Positions 25,190 through 34,956 of a stretch of DNA of 63,014 bases are shown one piece after another; within the stretch, counting starts at the first letter, position 1; the number at the start of each line of letters is the position of its first letter. The position numbers and the translations under genes were made by a program. Under the pieces are notes generated by a model, which saw only the letters and a list, made by a program, of their open reading frames with translations, had not been told where the DNA came from and made no database searches. The stretch is from Planctomycetota bacterium (GTDB lineage: Bacteria > Planctomycetota > Uabimicrobiia > Uabimicrobiales > Uabimicrobiaceae): contig JAJDCR010000102.1 of NCBI GenBank assembly GCA_029260735.1, positions 1-63,014 of the forward strand. The letters run 5' to 3'.

Positions 25190-26515
25190 TTACCCCATAA
25201 TCTCCTGGGAGATTTTTTCCACTTCTGCAAAAATTTCTGGGGAGGCATAAAGACGAAGGGTTTGAATGGGTTCGATTAAACTCGCCACAATTTGAGAGAC
25301 TTGGGTAATTTCCCTTCTTTCTCCATTGGGAGTGAGGAGGAAAATGTCCTTGTTGTTTGCATAAGTTTGGTTGAGTTTATGAGGGGATTTTCGAGCATAG
25401 TCTAAGAAATATTGATGAGAAGAGAAATGCTCCCCTAGTTTTTTTTGTAAGGCCTGGAAAAACTGCATTTGTTGCTCGGAAGAGAAAGAGCAGGGCTTTT
25501 CCTTATTTACTTGCTTCCAAACTTTTCTTTCTGTAATAAGAGAGGCCCATAGATGCCCTTGATCTGATGATTTATAAGCAGATTTTTCCAGTTCATACCA
25601 AACGCGAATGTCATGCCAAGAGAGGTATTCCTCAATAGAGAAAGGAAGTTTTCCTTGGGGAAGTATACTGCTTAAAAAATTCTGCAAATAGTGGTCAAAA
25701 ATTCGCCTAGTTTTATGAAAGTACACTTGGATAAACATCCAGTATCGAGCCATAATAAAGGCTTCGAGAGCATAAATCCCTCGCTGCTCAATGGCTAAAA
25801 AAAAGTATTCACCAGAGTTATCTTTTTGCCTCACGGCGACTAAAGAGTCGATCAAACGTCGTAAATCAAAGTTACCATAAGCTACTCCGCAGTGAAGAGA
25901 ATCTCGCAAAAGATAGTCCATTTTATCAATATCAAGCTCGCTATCCATAATTTGATGAAGTAGGTAGAGAGAAGGATCTTCTTCGCTGAGTTGATTTGTT
26001 ATGAGATGGACCAGAGTTTGGTGTGAAAAAAAGGCCTCTTCTCCGTATTCTTGGGCTAGGTTTTCTCCGATTTCATCGATGCTTTGGCCAATCTCAGTTT
26101 CTTCGACAATACGAGCAGAGAAAGTTTCATGAGTATGAGAGAAAGTTCCTTCTTCGGGGAAAAGCTGATCGGAGAGATGAGAAAAAGGGCCATGTCCCAG
26201 GTCGTGAGTAAGGGCATAGATTCTTAAAATTTGCTCATTGCGTTTTTGCCGAGCGGGAGACCATTTGACTTGGAGTTCAGGACTATTTCGGACAATGGCT
26301 TGGTAGGTTTGAGTCGCTAAATAAAGAACTCCCAGAGAATGTTCAAAGCGAGAATGAGTAGCACCAGGATAGACCATTGAAGTGAGAGATAGCTGTTGAA
26401 TTTTTCGGAGGCGTTGGAAGGGGCGAGAGTCGACTATTTTTCGCTCCCCTCGGGAAAGATCGACAAAGCCGTGCACAGGAATGCGAATGGTTTTTAGTCT
26501 TTGCTCACTCGGCAT
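25190..26515 (-). CDS. HD-domain phosphohydrolase, SAMHD1/YwfO-like
   Basis: 441-residue enzyme of the dGTPase/SAMHD1-like HD group. Metal-site residues appear in RFEHSLGV (H59), ALTHDLGHGPFSH (H104, D105, H108) and D in SELDIDKMDYLLRDS near 198. A HETFSARIV helix adds further conserved residues. Relatives hydrolyse dNTPs or other nucleotides, and some limit phages by draining dNTPs. The substrate here is unknown. The start overlaps the preceding gene by 11 bp, so it is coupled to the receiver-like/TPR protein. Confidence 0.88.
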   Translation of the reverse strand: MPSEQRLKTIRIPVHGFVDLSRGERKIVDSRPFQRLRKIQQLSLTSMVYPGATHSRFEHSLGVLYLATQTYQAIVRNSPELQVKWSPARQKRNEQILRIYALTHDLGHGPFSHLSDQLFPEEGTFSHTHETFSARIVEETEIGQSIDEIGENLAQEYGEEAFFSHQTLVHLITNQLSEEDPSLYLLHQIMDSELDIDKMDYLLRDSLHCGVAYGNFDLRRLIDSLVAVRQKDNSGEYFFLAIEQRGIYALEAFIMARYWMFIQVYFHKTRRIFDHYLQNFLSSILPQGKLPFSIEEYLSWHDIRVWYELEKSAYKSSDQGHLWASLITERKVWKQVNKEKPCSFSSEQQMQFFQALQKKLGEHFSSHQYFLDYARKSPHKLNQTYANNKDIFLLTPNGERREITQVSQIVASLIEPIQTLRLYASPEIFAEVEKISQEIMG

Positions 26516-28367
26516 GAGAGCTTTCTTCCATTTTTTCGCGAGTCACCGCAATCATTTTATGTACCTCCTTGGCATTCGCATACTGAGGATTAATCTTGAG
26601 GGCTTCTTCGAAATCGTGTAAGGCGAGTTGGTGTTTTCCCAAGTGCAGATAAGCTTTTGCCCTGTAAATATACCCTTTGGTAAAATCAGGAGCCAAAATA
26701 ATGGAGCGAGTAAGGTCATTGATGGCCTCTTGGTATTTCTTTTTCCGAAAATACCCCTTACCTCTCGTGGAGTAGGACATAAAGTTGTGGACTCTTTTTT
26801 CTGTGAGAACGGACATATCGGCAATCGACTTATCGATTTGGTTGGTATAGTAGTAGGCCACCCCTCGATGAGAAAGAGCCAAATTATTCAGAGGATTTTT
26901 AGATAAAACCCGCTCTACTTTTTCTAAAGCTCTTTCGTAAGAGCTATTTTCAATAAAAATGCGCGAGAGCCCCAAAAGACAATCTTCATCGTCGGGGAAA
27001 ATGCTAAGAATTTCCTCGTAAATATGTTCGGCTTTGCGAATTTGCCCACTGCGGCTAAAAAAATCGGCTCTTTCAATGAGATAGGGAATATTATTTCGAT
27101 TGGGTTCTACCGATACCTCCAAAGGGTCGCTGAGCATCTCATCGAGCTTGTCATCTTCTGGTAGGATAAACATTTCGCTCTCATCCATTTTATCGCAGAG
27201 CGGTTGCTGGCAAATACGACAGCGAAAATTTTCGGGAGGTTGCTTAGAAAGGTTTAAAACTCGGTGGGGAGTTTGGCACCCACCGCAAAAGAGAGAGTTA
27301 ATAGCGTCTTTCCCAAAAACCCGCTGAATATCCTCGGGGATAACCACTTTTATCATTAGCATTACGTTGCATAAAGGAATAGGTTTCCCTTTTACTTTGA
27401 GCTCTTTTTGCTCTTCAAGGGAACGGATAAGTTGTTGCTTAGATATGACTTGGCGCTGGAGAAGTCTTCGAGCAAAGTGAGCATCGCGAGGAGAGATTGT
27501 GTCCATCGAGTTAAGAAGAGGTGCATAAACAGATTTGCTAGAATCCTCAAAAGGAGAACCTTCTTCTCTATTTGCTAGTTGAGTACGAATCTCTGCTTCT
27601 TTTACATCCAGAAAATCTTCTACTTTCATGGGATGAGTCAAAGCTTCTTGGGACTTTTGAGAAACTTGTCCTTCGAATTTAGACAAAGTATTTTCCCCCA
27701 TCGTTTGGTAGAGAGAAAAATCGAGCGAATTGAGTTTGGCAAGTAGGAGTTGCCCTGATGATTTTTCTAATATTTGATTGAGCTCGCCTAAAACTTCTGA
27801 AAGTTCAAAAGCTTCTGTTCTTTTTTCGGGAAAAGTATCGAGAACTTCTTGCACTCGAAGAAGAATTTGTCGGGCTTGCCCCAAGTCTCCATTGCGCAGA
27901 AAATGTCTTATTTTTTCGACTTGGTATTCGAGAAAAGAAAGTCTTTTTTGGTTTTGGGGAAGAGGAGTTTTTTTTTCTGCTCGGGCCAAAAGAGACCAAG
28001 CCATACTCTTACTTTGCAAATGTTCATGGCTGGTCGGAAGAACGAGAACGTCATCGACCATTCCGGCAAAAACATCCAGATCAACATTCCCACTACGGGT
28101 CAGAAGAACTAGAGGAATACTTTGAAATTCCTCCAGTTTACTCAGGGAAGTAAAAAATTTCTGTATACTACGGCAATTACGTTGAACATTCTCATAGTCG
28201 ACAAGCAAAAGATGGGGAAAGTCTATGTTTAACTTTTCCATAATGAGCTTACGGCTACACGGTAAACAGTGTAAAGTAAAACCGTTTTTTTCTAAAAACT
28301 GTTTATAGGAGGAATTGGATTTTTCCTTACCTCCGATAAAAAAAACTACACCTGACATATGCCCCAT
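26505..28367 (-). CDS. Receiver-like, MshEN-like and TPR multidomain signalling protein
   Basis: 620 residues. The first 125 resemble a degenerate response-regulator receiver (HLLLVDYENVQ, IPLVLLTRSGN). A central segment (FARRLLQRQVISKQQLIRSL) fits the MshEN/GspE-N type seen with planctomycete kinases. Next is a zinc ribbon (CGGCQ and CRICQQPLC near 355-385). The rest is about six TPR repeats (for example KYQEAINDLTRSIILAPDF). It is likely a scaffold in signalling. It starts 9 bp after the STAND-TPR gene and overlaps the HD gene, forming a three-gene unit. A phospho-acceptor Asp in the receiver cannot be assigned confidently. Confidence 0.65.
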   Translation of the reverse strand: MGHMSGVVFFIGGKEKSNSSYKQFLEKNGFTLHCLPCSRKLIMEKLNIDFPHLLLVDYENVQRNCRSIQKFFTSLSKLEEFQSIPLVLLTRSGNVDLDVFAGMVDDVLVLPTSHEHLQSKSMAWSLLARAEKKTPLPQNQKRLSFLEYQVEKIRHFLRNGDLGQARQILLRVQEVLDTFPEKRTEAFELSEVLGELNQILEKSSGQLLLAKLNSLDFSLYQTMGENTLSKFEGQVSQKSQEALTHPMKVEDFLDVKEAEIRTQLANREEGSPFEDSSKSVYAPLLNSMDTISPRDAHFARRLLQRQVISKQQLIRSLEEQKELKVKGKPIPLCNVMLMIKVVIPEDIQRVFGKDAINSLFCGGCQTPHRVLNLSKQPPENFRCRICQQPLCDKMDESEMFILPEDDKLDEMLSDPLEVSVEPNRNNIPYLIERADFFSRSGQIRKAEHIYEEILSIFPDDEDCLLGLSRIFIENSSYERALEKVERVLSKNPLNNLALSHRGVAYYYTNQIDKSIADMSVLTEKRVHNFMSYSTRGKGYFRKKKYQEAINDLTRSIILAPDFTKGYIYRAKAYLHLGKHQLALHDFEEALKINPQYANAKEVHKMIAVTREKMEESSHAE

Positions 28368-28376
28368 GCTCTTCCC

Positions 28377-31300
28377 CTACGGGTTTTGTGTACGCTCAAT
28401 CCAACTGGTAACGGCCTGTGCTTCTTCAGTTAAATCCAACTCGGAAAACAAATCATAGGAGTTTTGGAAAAGTTCATTTACCTCCGTTTTATCTCCTTGT
28501 TGATGAAGAAATATGGCTAAGTTTTTCGCCTGAAAAGCAATATCTTTTTTCCCTCCCGACGTGCGAGCTACTTCTAAAGCTCTGTGGTAGTGTCCTCTCG
28601 CTTTATCCGGCATATCTTCGGTATCAAAAACCATAGCCAAAGCAGAGTGGCATGCCAGAAGTTCTTCGTCGGCTTCTGCTTTTTCTGCTAAGGTAATGGC
28701 CTTTTCAAAACTGACAATGGCCCCTTCCGACTCTCCCAAGTCGTCGTAGTAATTCCCCAAGTCTTGAAAAACTTTGGTCGAAGTATGGGAGTCTTGAGCG
28801 CTTTGAGCAATTTCGTAGGCGCGTTGGTAAAAAGCGACAACGTCTTCTTTTTCACTGCTGTCTTTCTGGCTGGCGGCAATTTCTCGCCAAACTTTCGCCA
28901 TCTCCCCTCGTCCGGCAATATTTTGGGCTAACTCCAAGGCTTTTTGGTAAAAAGTAAGAGATTCTTCCAATTGATTTCCATGTCGATAAACTCTACCCTT
29001 GGCTTGGAAAGCCTGGAGAACTTCTTGAGGTTTTCCTAACTCTTCACTGATTTCAATGACTTGATCATAATGTTCGATTGCTTCTAATGAATTTTCGAGT
29101 TTTTCATGAACATTTCCTAGCTTTTTTAGCAATCGTAAAAGCTGTTCATACCCAGTCAAGTGCTCCGCTTGTTGAAAAACAGACTCGTAAATTTCCAGAG
29201 CAGCACCAGGGTTCCCTAAAGTTTCCTCTAACTGGGCATAGTCCATCAATTTGCTTAGCCGTAAGCCTGGATTTTCTTGTCCCTGAGCAAAAACTTTTGC
29301 TTGATTGGAAAATTCCATTGCCTTTTTTAGACTGCCTGACCAAAAATGATAAAGAGCCCAATGATGATACAAAAAATAGGAATCCATTCCCTCTTCTGAA
29401 GAAATTTTTTCGTATTCCACTAAACTTAGTCTCATACCTTCGGGAAGCCGATATCTCTGATAAATTGCAATTAAACGGCGAAAAAGTTTTTCTCTTTGCT
29501 CGGCCGTAAACCCATCTCGATTTTCTCGAACAAGATCTGCTAAAGTAACGATGAAATGACGAGAGAATGATTTTTGACAAGAAGCCAAAAGCTTTAAGAA
29601 AACTCTTTCTCGCTCCGTCGTCGTACTTTTGAGAAGTGTCTTACTCATTTCTAAGCTAGGTGATTGTTTTGTTGAGGTACTGGGAATTAAGCGCTCTAAT
29701 AAAAGAACGGTTTCTGTTAAAATCTGTGCTTTATCAGGTCGATGTGCTTCTAAAAAGCTTCTTAGACTTTCTTCCTCTCCTTTCAAAATACTTTGACAAA
29801 GGTACCAAACAACAACTTGGTAGCGAGGCCAATCTCGATTGTCAGAGGAATCACAAGAAGACAATTGTTTTGAAACTAAAAAATCAAAAACGAGAGAGCT
29901 AGAGAAATTTTCTCCCCGCTCTTCTAGAGGAGCGATCTCTCTTTCGAGCATTTGTCCATTTTTTAATGCAGGGTAGGCCGACTTTTGAGCAATAGTTTCC
30001 TTCACCATTTCAGAGAAAAATTGAGCGGTCGCAGGGCGTTCGTAAATACGGTCATCCAAGTAGTTCAAAATTGTATCATAGCCGTTCATATTTTTAGGTA
30101 TTTCCCACCCATGGCAACCTTCCATTAACATTCGTAAAAAGAGAGGGTGCTGAATCGTTCTTCGCAAGGAGGGAGAAAGATCTTTGAAAGCCGTTCGTGG
30201 TTGATAGGCTGGGATGTATTGGTAGGCTTGATAAACTTCTTCTACTTCTCCGCTCGAAAGTGTTCTGAGCTCTATGGCTTCGGGAAGAAGAGACGATGAG
30301 TTTTCTGAACTCAAGTAAAAAAACTCTTGCCCAGAAAAAGAGGGCAAATGTTTTCCCATCGCCTCTTGAAAGGCTCCTTTTTCGCAAGAAAACAAAAAGC
30401 GAAGAGGAAAAGTTTGGACTTTTTGAGCTTTCAGAAACTCGGGCAGTTCTTTCAAAAAAAACTGATCCAGATGAGGGCAGTTTTCTAAGTTATCCACTAA
30501 AACTAAGAGTCTCTCTTTGGGAAACTCCATCTTACGAGTAAAGTCTTCCAAAGAAAAGCCTTCTGGAAAAACTTTCTTCCAGCCGGCCTCAAGACCATCT
30601 TGTAAAAAAGATTGGGCATCGACAAGAAGAACTTGGCAGGTATTTTTATGAAGCCATTCTTGAGCTTGATGGCAAAAGAAATTAGTTTTTCCTAAACCTG
30701 TTTCTCCCAAAAGTAAGGTCGAAAAATACTCTTTACTCTGAACCGCATTATTTAAATCCGCTTGAACCGAAGCTAGAGGATAAAAAGCCAAAGATCGGTA
30801 TTCACTTTGGACATTTTTATGGGCGATATAGCTTTGGGTTAGATGAAAGATTTTTCTTTGGGCCTGCTGGTAAGCTTCCTCAGTTTTATTTTCTTGGCAA
30901 TGAGAAAAAGGATCGGCTCCCTCGACAAAAGAAGTTCGATGGATTCCCTGGTAGTAGCCCCGGTTTTCTTGAGGTAAATAATACGTGTACATCATAAACT
31001 CGGGACGATTTGGCTGAAGGTCTTTCCCCGGACAAGAAGCCCCAGACAAATCCCATACTTGATCTTTTAAAATCTCCCCTTTTGATCCACTCAAGAAAAA
31101 CTGCCTGCTCGATAGAATTTGTCCAAGCTCAGAACCTATTAGGAGAACAGGGAATTTTTCGGGATCAGCTCCTCGGTAGTCAATAGCCTCCCAGGGAAAC
31201 TCTTTGCTAGAGTTTAGAAAACAAAGAGAGAAGTCAAAAATTGGCTGGGCTTCTTCCAAAATTTGCAAAAGAAAAGAATAAGCTTCATCCATACTGAAAG

Positions 31301-31697
31301 GAAGAATTGCTTTTTGGAGAATGGAGTTCATTACTTGGAAATTTTTTTGTCCTTCTTGAGAAGGAATTTTTGTTTCATTTTTAAGATTTTCCCAGAAACG
31401 AAAAGTGGCTTTCATAAAGGGATGAGAAGGTTCTTCCCCCATTTGCATCATGAGAACTTCAAACCACTGAAAAGGATCAACAAAAGATAAAGGATTTGAA
31501 GTTTTCGGAGGCTGAGGATTTACTTTCAAAGTTAAGAGATTGATGTATTGTAAAGTTTCTTGGATTGTATTTTTAATCCAAATTTCTCTTTGGTAACTTT
31601 GAGTTGGATTCCCAGCGAGTTGCTGAATTCGAAGGGCAATAGGGTAGGGGTAATTCTTAATAATTTGTTCTTCTAATGCTTTAGTTTCCGCCATCAT
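28377..31697 (-). CDS. STAND-type NTPase with TPR sensor domain
   Basis: 1106 residues. An N-terminal region of about 320 residues has no recognised domain. A P-loop ATPase follows, with Walker A LLLGETGLGKTNF near 335 and Walker B LLVLVDNLEN. The C-terminal 350 residues are TPR/SEL-like repeats (EESLTFYQKALELAQNIAG and similar). This architecture suits a large switch protein in which TPR repeats sense a ligand and the N-terminus carries output. AGGAG precedes the ATG by 5 nt. The partner downstream is the receiver/TPR protein, so the two may form one pathway. A defence role is possible, but nothing else here points to it. Confidence 0.7.
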   Translation of the reverse strand: MMAETKALEEQIIKNYPYPIALRIQQLAGNPTQSYQREIWIKNTIQETLQYINLLTLKVNPQPPKTSNPLSFVDPFQWFEVLMMQMGEEPSHPFMKATFRFWENLKNETKIPSQEGQKNFQVMNSILQKAILPFSMDEAYSFLLQILEEAQPIFDFSLCFLNSSKEFPWEAIDYRGADPEKFPVLLIGSELGQILSSRQFFLSGSKGEILKDQVWDLSGASCPGKDLQPNRPEFMMYTYYLPQENRGYYQGIHRTSFVEGADPFSHCQENKTEEAYQQAQRKIFHLTQSYIAHKNVQSEYRSLAFYPLASVQADLNNAVQSKEYFSTLLLGETGLGKTNFFCHQAQEWLHKNTCQVLLVDAQSFLQDGLEAGWKKVFPEGFSLEDFTRKMEFPKERLLVLVDNLENCPHLDQFFLKELPEFLKAQKVQTFPLRFLFSCEKGAFQEAMGKHLPSFSGQEFFYLSSENSSSLLPEAIELRTLSSGEVEEVYQAYQYIPAYQPRTAFKDLSPSLRRTIQHPLFLRMLMEGCHGWEIPKNMNGYDTILNYLDDRIYERPATAQFFSEMVKETIAQKSAYPALKNGQMLEREIAPLEERGENFSSSLVFDFLVSKQLSSCDSSDNRDWPRYQVVVWYLCQSILKGEEESLRSFLEAHRPDKAQILTETVLLLERLIPSTSTKQSPSLEMSKTLLKSTTTERERVFLKLLASCQKSFSRHFIVTLADLVRENRDGFTAEQREKLFRRLIAIYQRYRLPEGMRLSLVEYEKISSEEGMDSYFLYHHWALYHFWSGSLKKAMEFSNQAKVFAQGQENPGLRLSKLMDYAQLEETLGNPGAALEIYESVFQQAEHLTGYEQLLRLLKKLGNVHEKLENSLEAIEHYDQVIEISEELGKPQEVLQAFQAKGRVYRHGNQLEESLTFYQKALELAQNIAGRGEMAKVWREIAASQKDSSEKEDVVAFYQRAYEIAQSAQDSHTSTKVFQDLGNYYDDLGESEGAIVSFEKAITLAEKAEADEELLACHSALAMVFDTEDMPDKARGHYHRALEVARTSGGKKDIAFQAKNLAIFLHQQGDKTEVNELFQNSYDLFSELDLTEEAQAVTSWIERTQNP

Positions 31698-31719
31698 ACG
31701 ACTCCTGGCCAGATAAAGA

Positions 31720-31763
31720 GGCGAAAAAATATTTTATCTAAAAATAAAAAATATTTTTTCGCC
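31720..31763. terminator. AT-rich hairpin between etfA and STAND-TPR genes
   Basis: GGCGAAAAAATATTTT (31720-31735) pairs perfectly with 31748-31763 around a 12-nt loop. It lies between the etfA stop (31835) and the next minus-strand start (31697), consistent with ending the etfBA transcript. Confidence 0.6.
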
Positions 31764-31834
31764 TTATTTTTTTCATCTCAAGGGGAAAATTCACAGCAAA
31801 CTTGCCAAAATTTTGAGAATACTTAAGAATTCTC

Positions 31835-32815
31835 TTAGCTATCGGCAGCTAATTTTTTTGCTTCTTCTGTCATCTTGGGAAGGACTTCAAAAACATCGCC
31901 CACGATACCATAGTCAGCGACTTTAAAAATAGGAGCTTCTTCGTCCTTGTTTATCGCAACAATTACCTTAGAAGTTCTCATTCCCGCAAGGTGTTGAATC
32001 GCTCCAGAAATTCCACAGGCAATGTATAGGTTAGGTGAAACAGTTTTTCCTGTTTGTCCTACTTGGTCCTTATGAGGACGCCAACCATCATCAACAACTG
32101 CTCGTGAAGCTCCTACCGCTGCTCCTAAAGGATCAGCAAGACCTTCGATCAAGGAAAAATTGGCCGCTTCTTTGAGACCTCGTCCTCCTGAAACAATAAT
32201 GCTCGCCTCAGACAACTCAACGCTTTGCTCTTTGGCTTTTTCAACGCCAACAACTTTAACCCGGAAAGCGGTTTCTGAAAAATTAACAGAAAAATTTTCT
32301 ACTGCTACTTCAGCACTGTTCTTTTCTACGGAAAAAACATTGGGGCGAAGAGAAAGCAGACCAGGTTTCTTCTGGATTTTGACCACAGAAAGGGCTTTCC
32401 CTGCGTAAACTGGTCGCTGGCAAGAAAGCTCTCCATCCTCCACTTGGATTTGCACACAATCGCTGACAACAGCTGTTTTCAAATAAGCTGAAGCCAAAGC
32501 GGAGATTGCTTTGCCCCGAGCCGAGGCAGAAAAGAAAACATAATCAGCTTCTTTGCTTTTGGCAATTTCCGCAATAGCTTCTGCGTAAGGCTGAGTATAA
32601 GCGTTTTCTAAGCGGTCATCTTCGACAACAATGGCTTTACTAACCCCATACTCTCCCAAAGAGCCCGCTAACTCAGAAACTCCTGTTCCCATAACAACGG
32701 CACTTACTTCTAGAGAAAGGGCTTGTCCAATTCGTAAAGCTTCCCCTACTGCTTCTAAGCTAGCACGGCGAAACTTTCCATCTTTTACTTCTGTAATGGC
32801 TAAAATGCCTGACAT
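31835..32815 (-). CDS. etfA: Electron transfer flavoprotein alpha subunit
   Basis: 326 residues. EtfA binds FAD and, with EtfB, carries electrons from acyl-CoA and other dehydrogenases to the quinone pool. The C-terminal FAD domain is clear: VSGGRGLKEAANFSLIEGLA, ASRAVVDDGWRPHKDQVGQ, GKTVSPNLYIACGISGAIQH, and VAINKDEEAPIFKVADYGIV. Length and order are normal. It begins 11 bp after the end of etfB, an operon. The acyl-CoA dehydrogenase or ETF-quinone oxidoreductase partners are not in this window. Confidence 0.95.
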   Translation of the reverse strand: MSGILAITEVKDGKFRRASLEAVGEALRIGQALSLEVSAVVMGTGVSELAGSLGEYGVSKAIVVEDDRLENAYTQPYAEAIAEIAKSKEADYVFFSASARGKAISALASAYLKTAVVSDCVQIQVEDGELSCQRPVYAGKALSVVKIQKKPGLLSLRPNVFSVEKNSAEVAVENFSVNFSETAFRVKVVGVEKAKEQSVELSEASIIVSGGRGLKEAANFSLIEGLADPLGAAVGASRAVVDDGWRPHKDQVGQTGKTVSPNLYIACGISGAIQHLAGMRTSKVIVAINKDEEAPIFKVADYGIVGDVFEVLPKMTEEAKKLAADS

Positions 32816-32826
32816 TGCGTAACTCC

Positions 32827-33588
32827 CTACAATACTTTAGCTTCTTCACGTAGCAAACGGAATAATTCTGGCACTGCATCAGCGCCTTGACCAACAATAC
32901 GACCACCAACTCTTTCCGCAGGCAGTTCAAGCTTTTCTACGCTAAGAGCACTATCTTCTAATTGAGCAGAAACATTTTTAATTTCTTTTTTGCTCGCTCG
33001 GCGAATTTTGATTAATGGACACATCCGAATATCGGTAATAGAACCTTTAATCGAAGCAGCACAAGGGAAAGAGGACTCTAAAATTTCTACTCCTCCGTCA
33101 ACCTCACAGCGCCCTTTAACAGTACTACCGCCTAACTCTAAAGGTTCACTTACCCCCCACAAAAGAGGCATATCTAAAAGAGCGGAAGTAATGCTACTCA
33201 CCTGTCCATAATCATCATCAATCGCTTGGATACCAAACAACAGGAGATCAGGAGACTCTTCTTTGATTGTATTTGCTAAGGCACTTGCAATGACGTAAGG
33301 ATCATGGTCAGTACCAGCGCTTTCAATTAAGATAGCACGGTTAGCTCCTATAGCCAAACAACGACGAAGTACCTTTTCAGTGGAAGCTTCTGCTGGGCCT
33401 AAAGTTACAATAACAACCTCAACGTCACTTTGGTTTTCCTGAATTCTTACGGCATACTCAACCGCTAGTTCATCATAGGGAGAAGGAATAAATTCGACAT
33501 CTTTGGTGTCAATGACATTTCCTTCGGCCCCTACTTTAATCTTTGTTGCTGTGTCAGGAACACGCTTTACACATACTACTATTTTCAT
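32827..33588 (-). CDS. etfB: Electron transfer flavoprotein beta subunit
   Basis: 253 residues, normal for EtfB. Diagnostic parts are MKIVVCVKRVPDTATKI, SPYDELAVEYAVRI, VTLGPAEASTEKVLRRCLAIGA, and LLFGIQAIDDDYGQVSS with LPLLWG after it. EtfB binds AMP and forms a heterodimer with EtfA. The gene heads the pair; a likely promoter is in the 217-bp gap shared with divergent mazG, but no clear boxes were picked out. Confidence 0.95.
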   Translation of the reverse strand: MKIVVCVKRVPDTATKIKVGAEGNVIDTKDVEFIPSPYDELAVEYAVRIQENQSDVEVVIVTLGPAEASTEKVLRRCLAIGANRAILIESAGTDHDPYVIASALANTIKEESPDLLLFGIQAIDDDYGQVSSITSALLDMPLLWGVSEPLELGGSTVKGRCEVDGGVEILESSFPCAASIKGSITDIRMCPLIKIRRASKKEIKNVSAQLEDSALSVEKLELPAERVGGRIVGQGADAVPELFRLLREEAKVL

Positions 33589-33805
33589 TTATTTTTCGAG
33601 CAAGCCTAAAAAAGAGGACTTGCTTTACTCCTTTCATCAGGTAAAATTTGTTCATTGCCTTGAGCTGTTTTTTGGAGGGGTTCCTCAAAAAAACAACCTG
33701 TAACAAGTGCAAAATTTAGCTAATATTAATCTTTTGCCCTGCAAAAATCAAGAAGTTTTGCTGTGCTAATTAATCCACTCCTCCAATCCAGAAAGAGAGA
33801 AAACC

Positions 33806-34186
33806 ATGAATCGTTTACTTGAACTCGCAAAAACCCTAAGAGATCCCGAAAATGGTTGTCCTTGGGACCAAGTACAAACATTTGATAGCTACAAAAAGTG
33901 CTTGGTCGAAGAAACCGAAGAAGTCATTGCTGCCATTGAAGCAAAAGATTTTGATAATCTAAAAGAGGAAATTGGAGATACTCTTTTCAACCTAATCTTT
34001 TTGGTTAATTTAGCGGAGGAACAAAATTTATTTACTCTAGACTCTGTTATTTCGGACGCTCATCAAAAATTGGTAGAGCGCCATCCGCATGTTTTTGGAG
34101 AGGAAAAAGCTAGTTCGCCAGAAGAGGCTTTACGAATTTTTAATGAAGCCAAGGAAAAGCAAAAAAAAACTGGCAAAAGTAAATAA
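33806..34186 (+). CDS. mazG: MazG-type nucleoside triphosphate pyrophosphohydrolase
   Basis: 126 residues, a single MazG domain: LRDPENGCPWDQVQTF, then the metal site EETEEVIAAIE and EEIGDTLFNLIFLV (E-x-x-E and E-x-x-D), ending in LVERHPHVFGEEKA. MazG proteins hydrolyse NTPs or dNTPs to monophosphates, as house-cleaning enzymes or as controls of (p)ppGpp. The protein is about half the length of E. coli MazG, but single-domain forms are common. It is divergent from etfB and convergent with the Nfu-type gene, with only 9 bp between stops. Confidence 0.9.
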   Translation: MNRLLELAKTLRDPENGCPWDQVQTFDSYKKCLVEETEEVIAAIEAKDFDNLKEEIGDTLFNLIFLVNLAEEQNLFTLDSVISDAHQKLVERHPHVFGEEKASSPEEALRIFNEAKEKQKKTGKSK

Positions 34187-34195
34187 CTAAATGTC

Positions 34196-34780
34196 TTATA
34201 TCTCGGAGGGCTTTTCAAAATAAGGATTAGTTCCGGAAGAGTGATCTGTTTGGTCAACCACTTCTTTTATTTCAGGAATTTTATACTTAATCATAGTCTC
34301 AACTCCATTTCTTAGAGTCATATGAGCCATTCCACATCCTTGGCAACCACCTCCCATCTCAATAATGGCTTGGTCGTCTTTCACATCTATTAAGATGATA
34401 TACCCCCCGTGTCCAGCAATAGCAGGATTCAATTCTCGGTCAATAAGCTCTTGAACTTTTTCAGCCAAAGGATTGTCAGGCCATAGAGGATTAGGGTTTT
34501 CCACCCGAATACCCGCCTGCGATTCTTTCTCCATGTAGTCGAACTTGGCTCCCTTAACCTTCTCAACACTTTCGGCATCAATAAAAACAGAAAGCTCCCC
34601 AATTTCTACCTCAATGTCTTGAGCTATTTTTTCGGCTTTATTTAGAAAGCTGAAGTCGTAGACAAAGCCTTCACGTCCTCTTCCCGTCACTGCAATTCGC
34701 AAAGCCGACTCTTTGGGCTCATGCTTTTTTTGCATTTGTTGGAGAATTTTTTCCACCGCTAAATCTGTTAAAGTTATCAT
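34196..34780 (-). CDS. Nfu-type Fe-S cluster carrier
   Basis: 194 residues from the ATG at 34780, chosen because AAGGA precedes it; the upstream open frame runs through a palindromic repeat. The N-terminal part (ILQQMQKK to YDFSFLNKAEKI) resembles a degenerate A-type HesB domain. The C-terminal part is a NifU-like domain with INPAIAGHGG-type sequence and the cluster-binding C-x-x-C in MGGGCQGCGMAHMTL. This is the NfuA architecture, which delivers Fe-S clusters to target enzymes. The N-terminal domain lacks its cysteines, as in NfuA. Confidence 0.85.
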   Translation of the reverse strand: MITLTDLAVEKILQQMQKKHEPKESALRIAVTGRGREGFVYDFSFLNKAEKIAQDIEVEIGELSVFIDAESVEKVKGAKFDYMEKESQAGIRVENPNPLWPDNPLAEKVQELIDRELNPAIAGHGGYIILIDVKDDQAIIEMGGGCQGCGMAHMTLRNGVETMIKYKIPEIKEVVDQTDHSSGTNPYFEKPSEI

Positions 34781-34807
34781 TCTTAATCCTTGTTTTAAAA
34801 ATAGAGG

Positions 34808-34894
34808 GAGGGGGAGGCTCCTGCGCGCCGGGGATGTGCTTGGTCTTGTTATGCAATCCAATCACATCTCCTGTTCGGCAGGAGCCTCACCCTC
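34808..34894. repeat. Intergenic palindrome upstream of the Nfu-type gene
   Basis: Two 31-32-bp arms (about 34808-34838 and 34863-34894) pair with few mismatches; the core is GAGGCTCCTGC with GCAGGAGCCTC. It is GC-richer than the neighbourhood. It has the look of a dispersed REP-type unit, but no second copy was found in the window. Confidence 0.6.
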
Positions 34895-34956
34895 CAGGGA
34901 ACATGGCGCTTAGAACGGTTTCAGATAAGCCTTGTTCTTCTCACATTCACTTGTCT

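Noticed and set aside
34781..34861. Longer start for the Nfu-type protein
   Set aside because: The extension translates a palindromic repeat, and AAGGA precedes the ATG at 34780.
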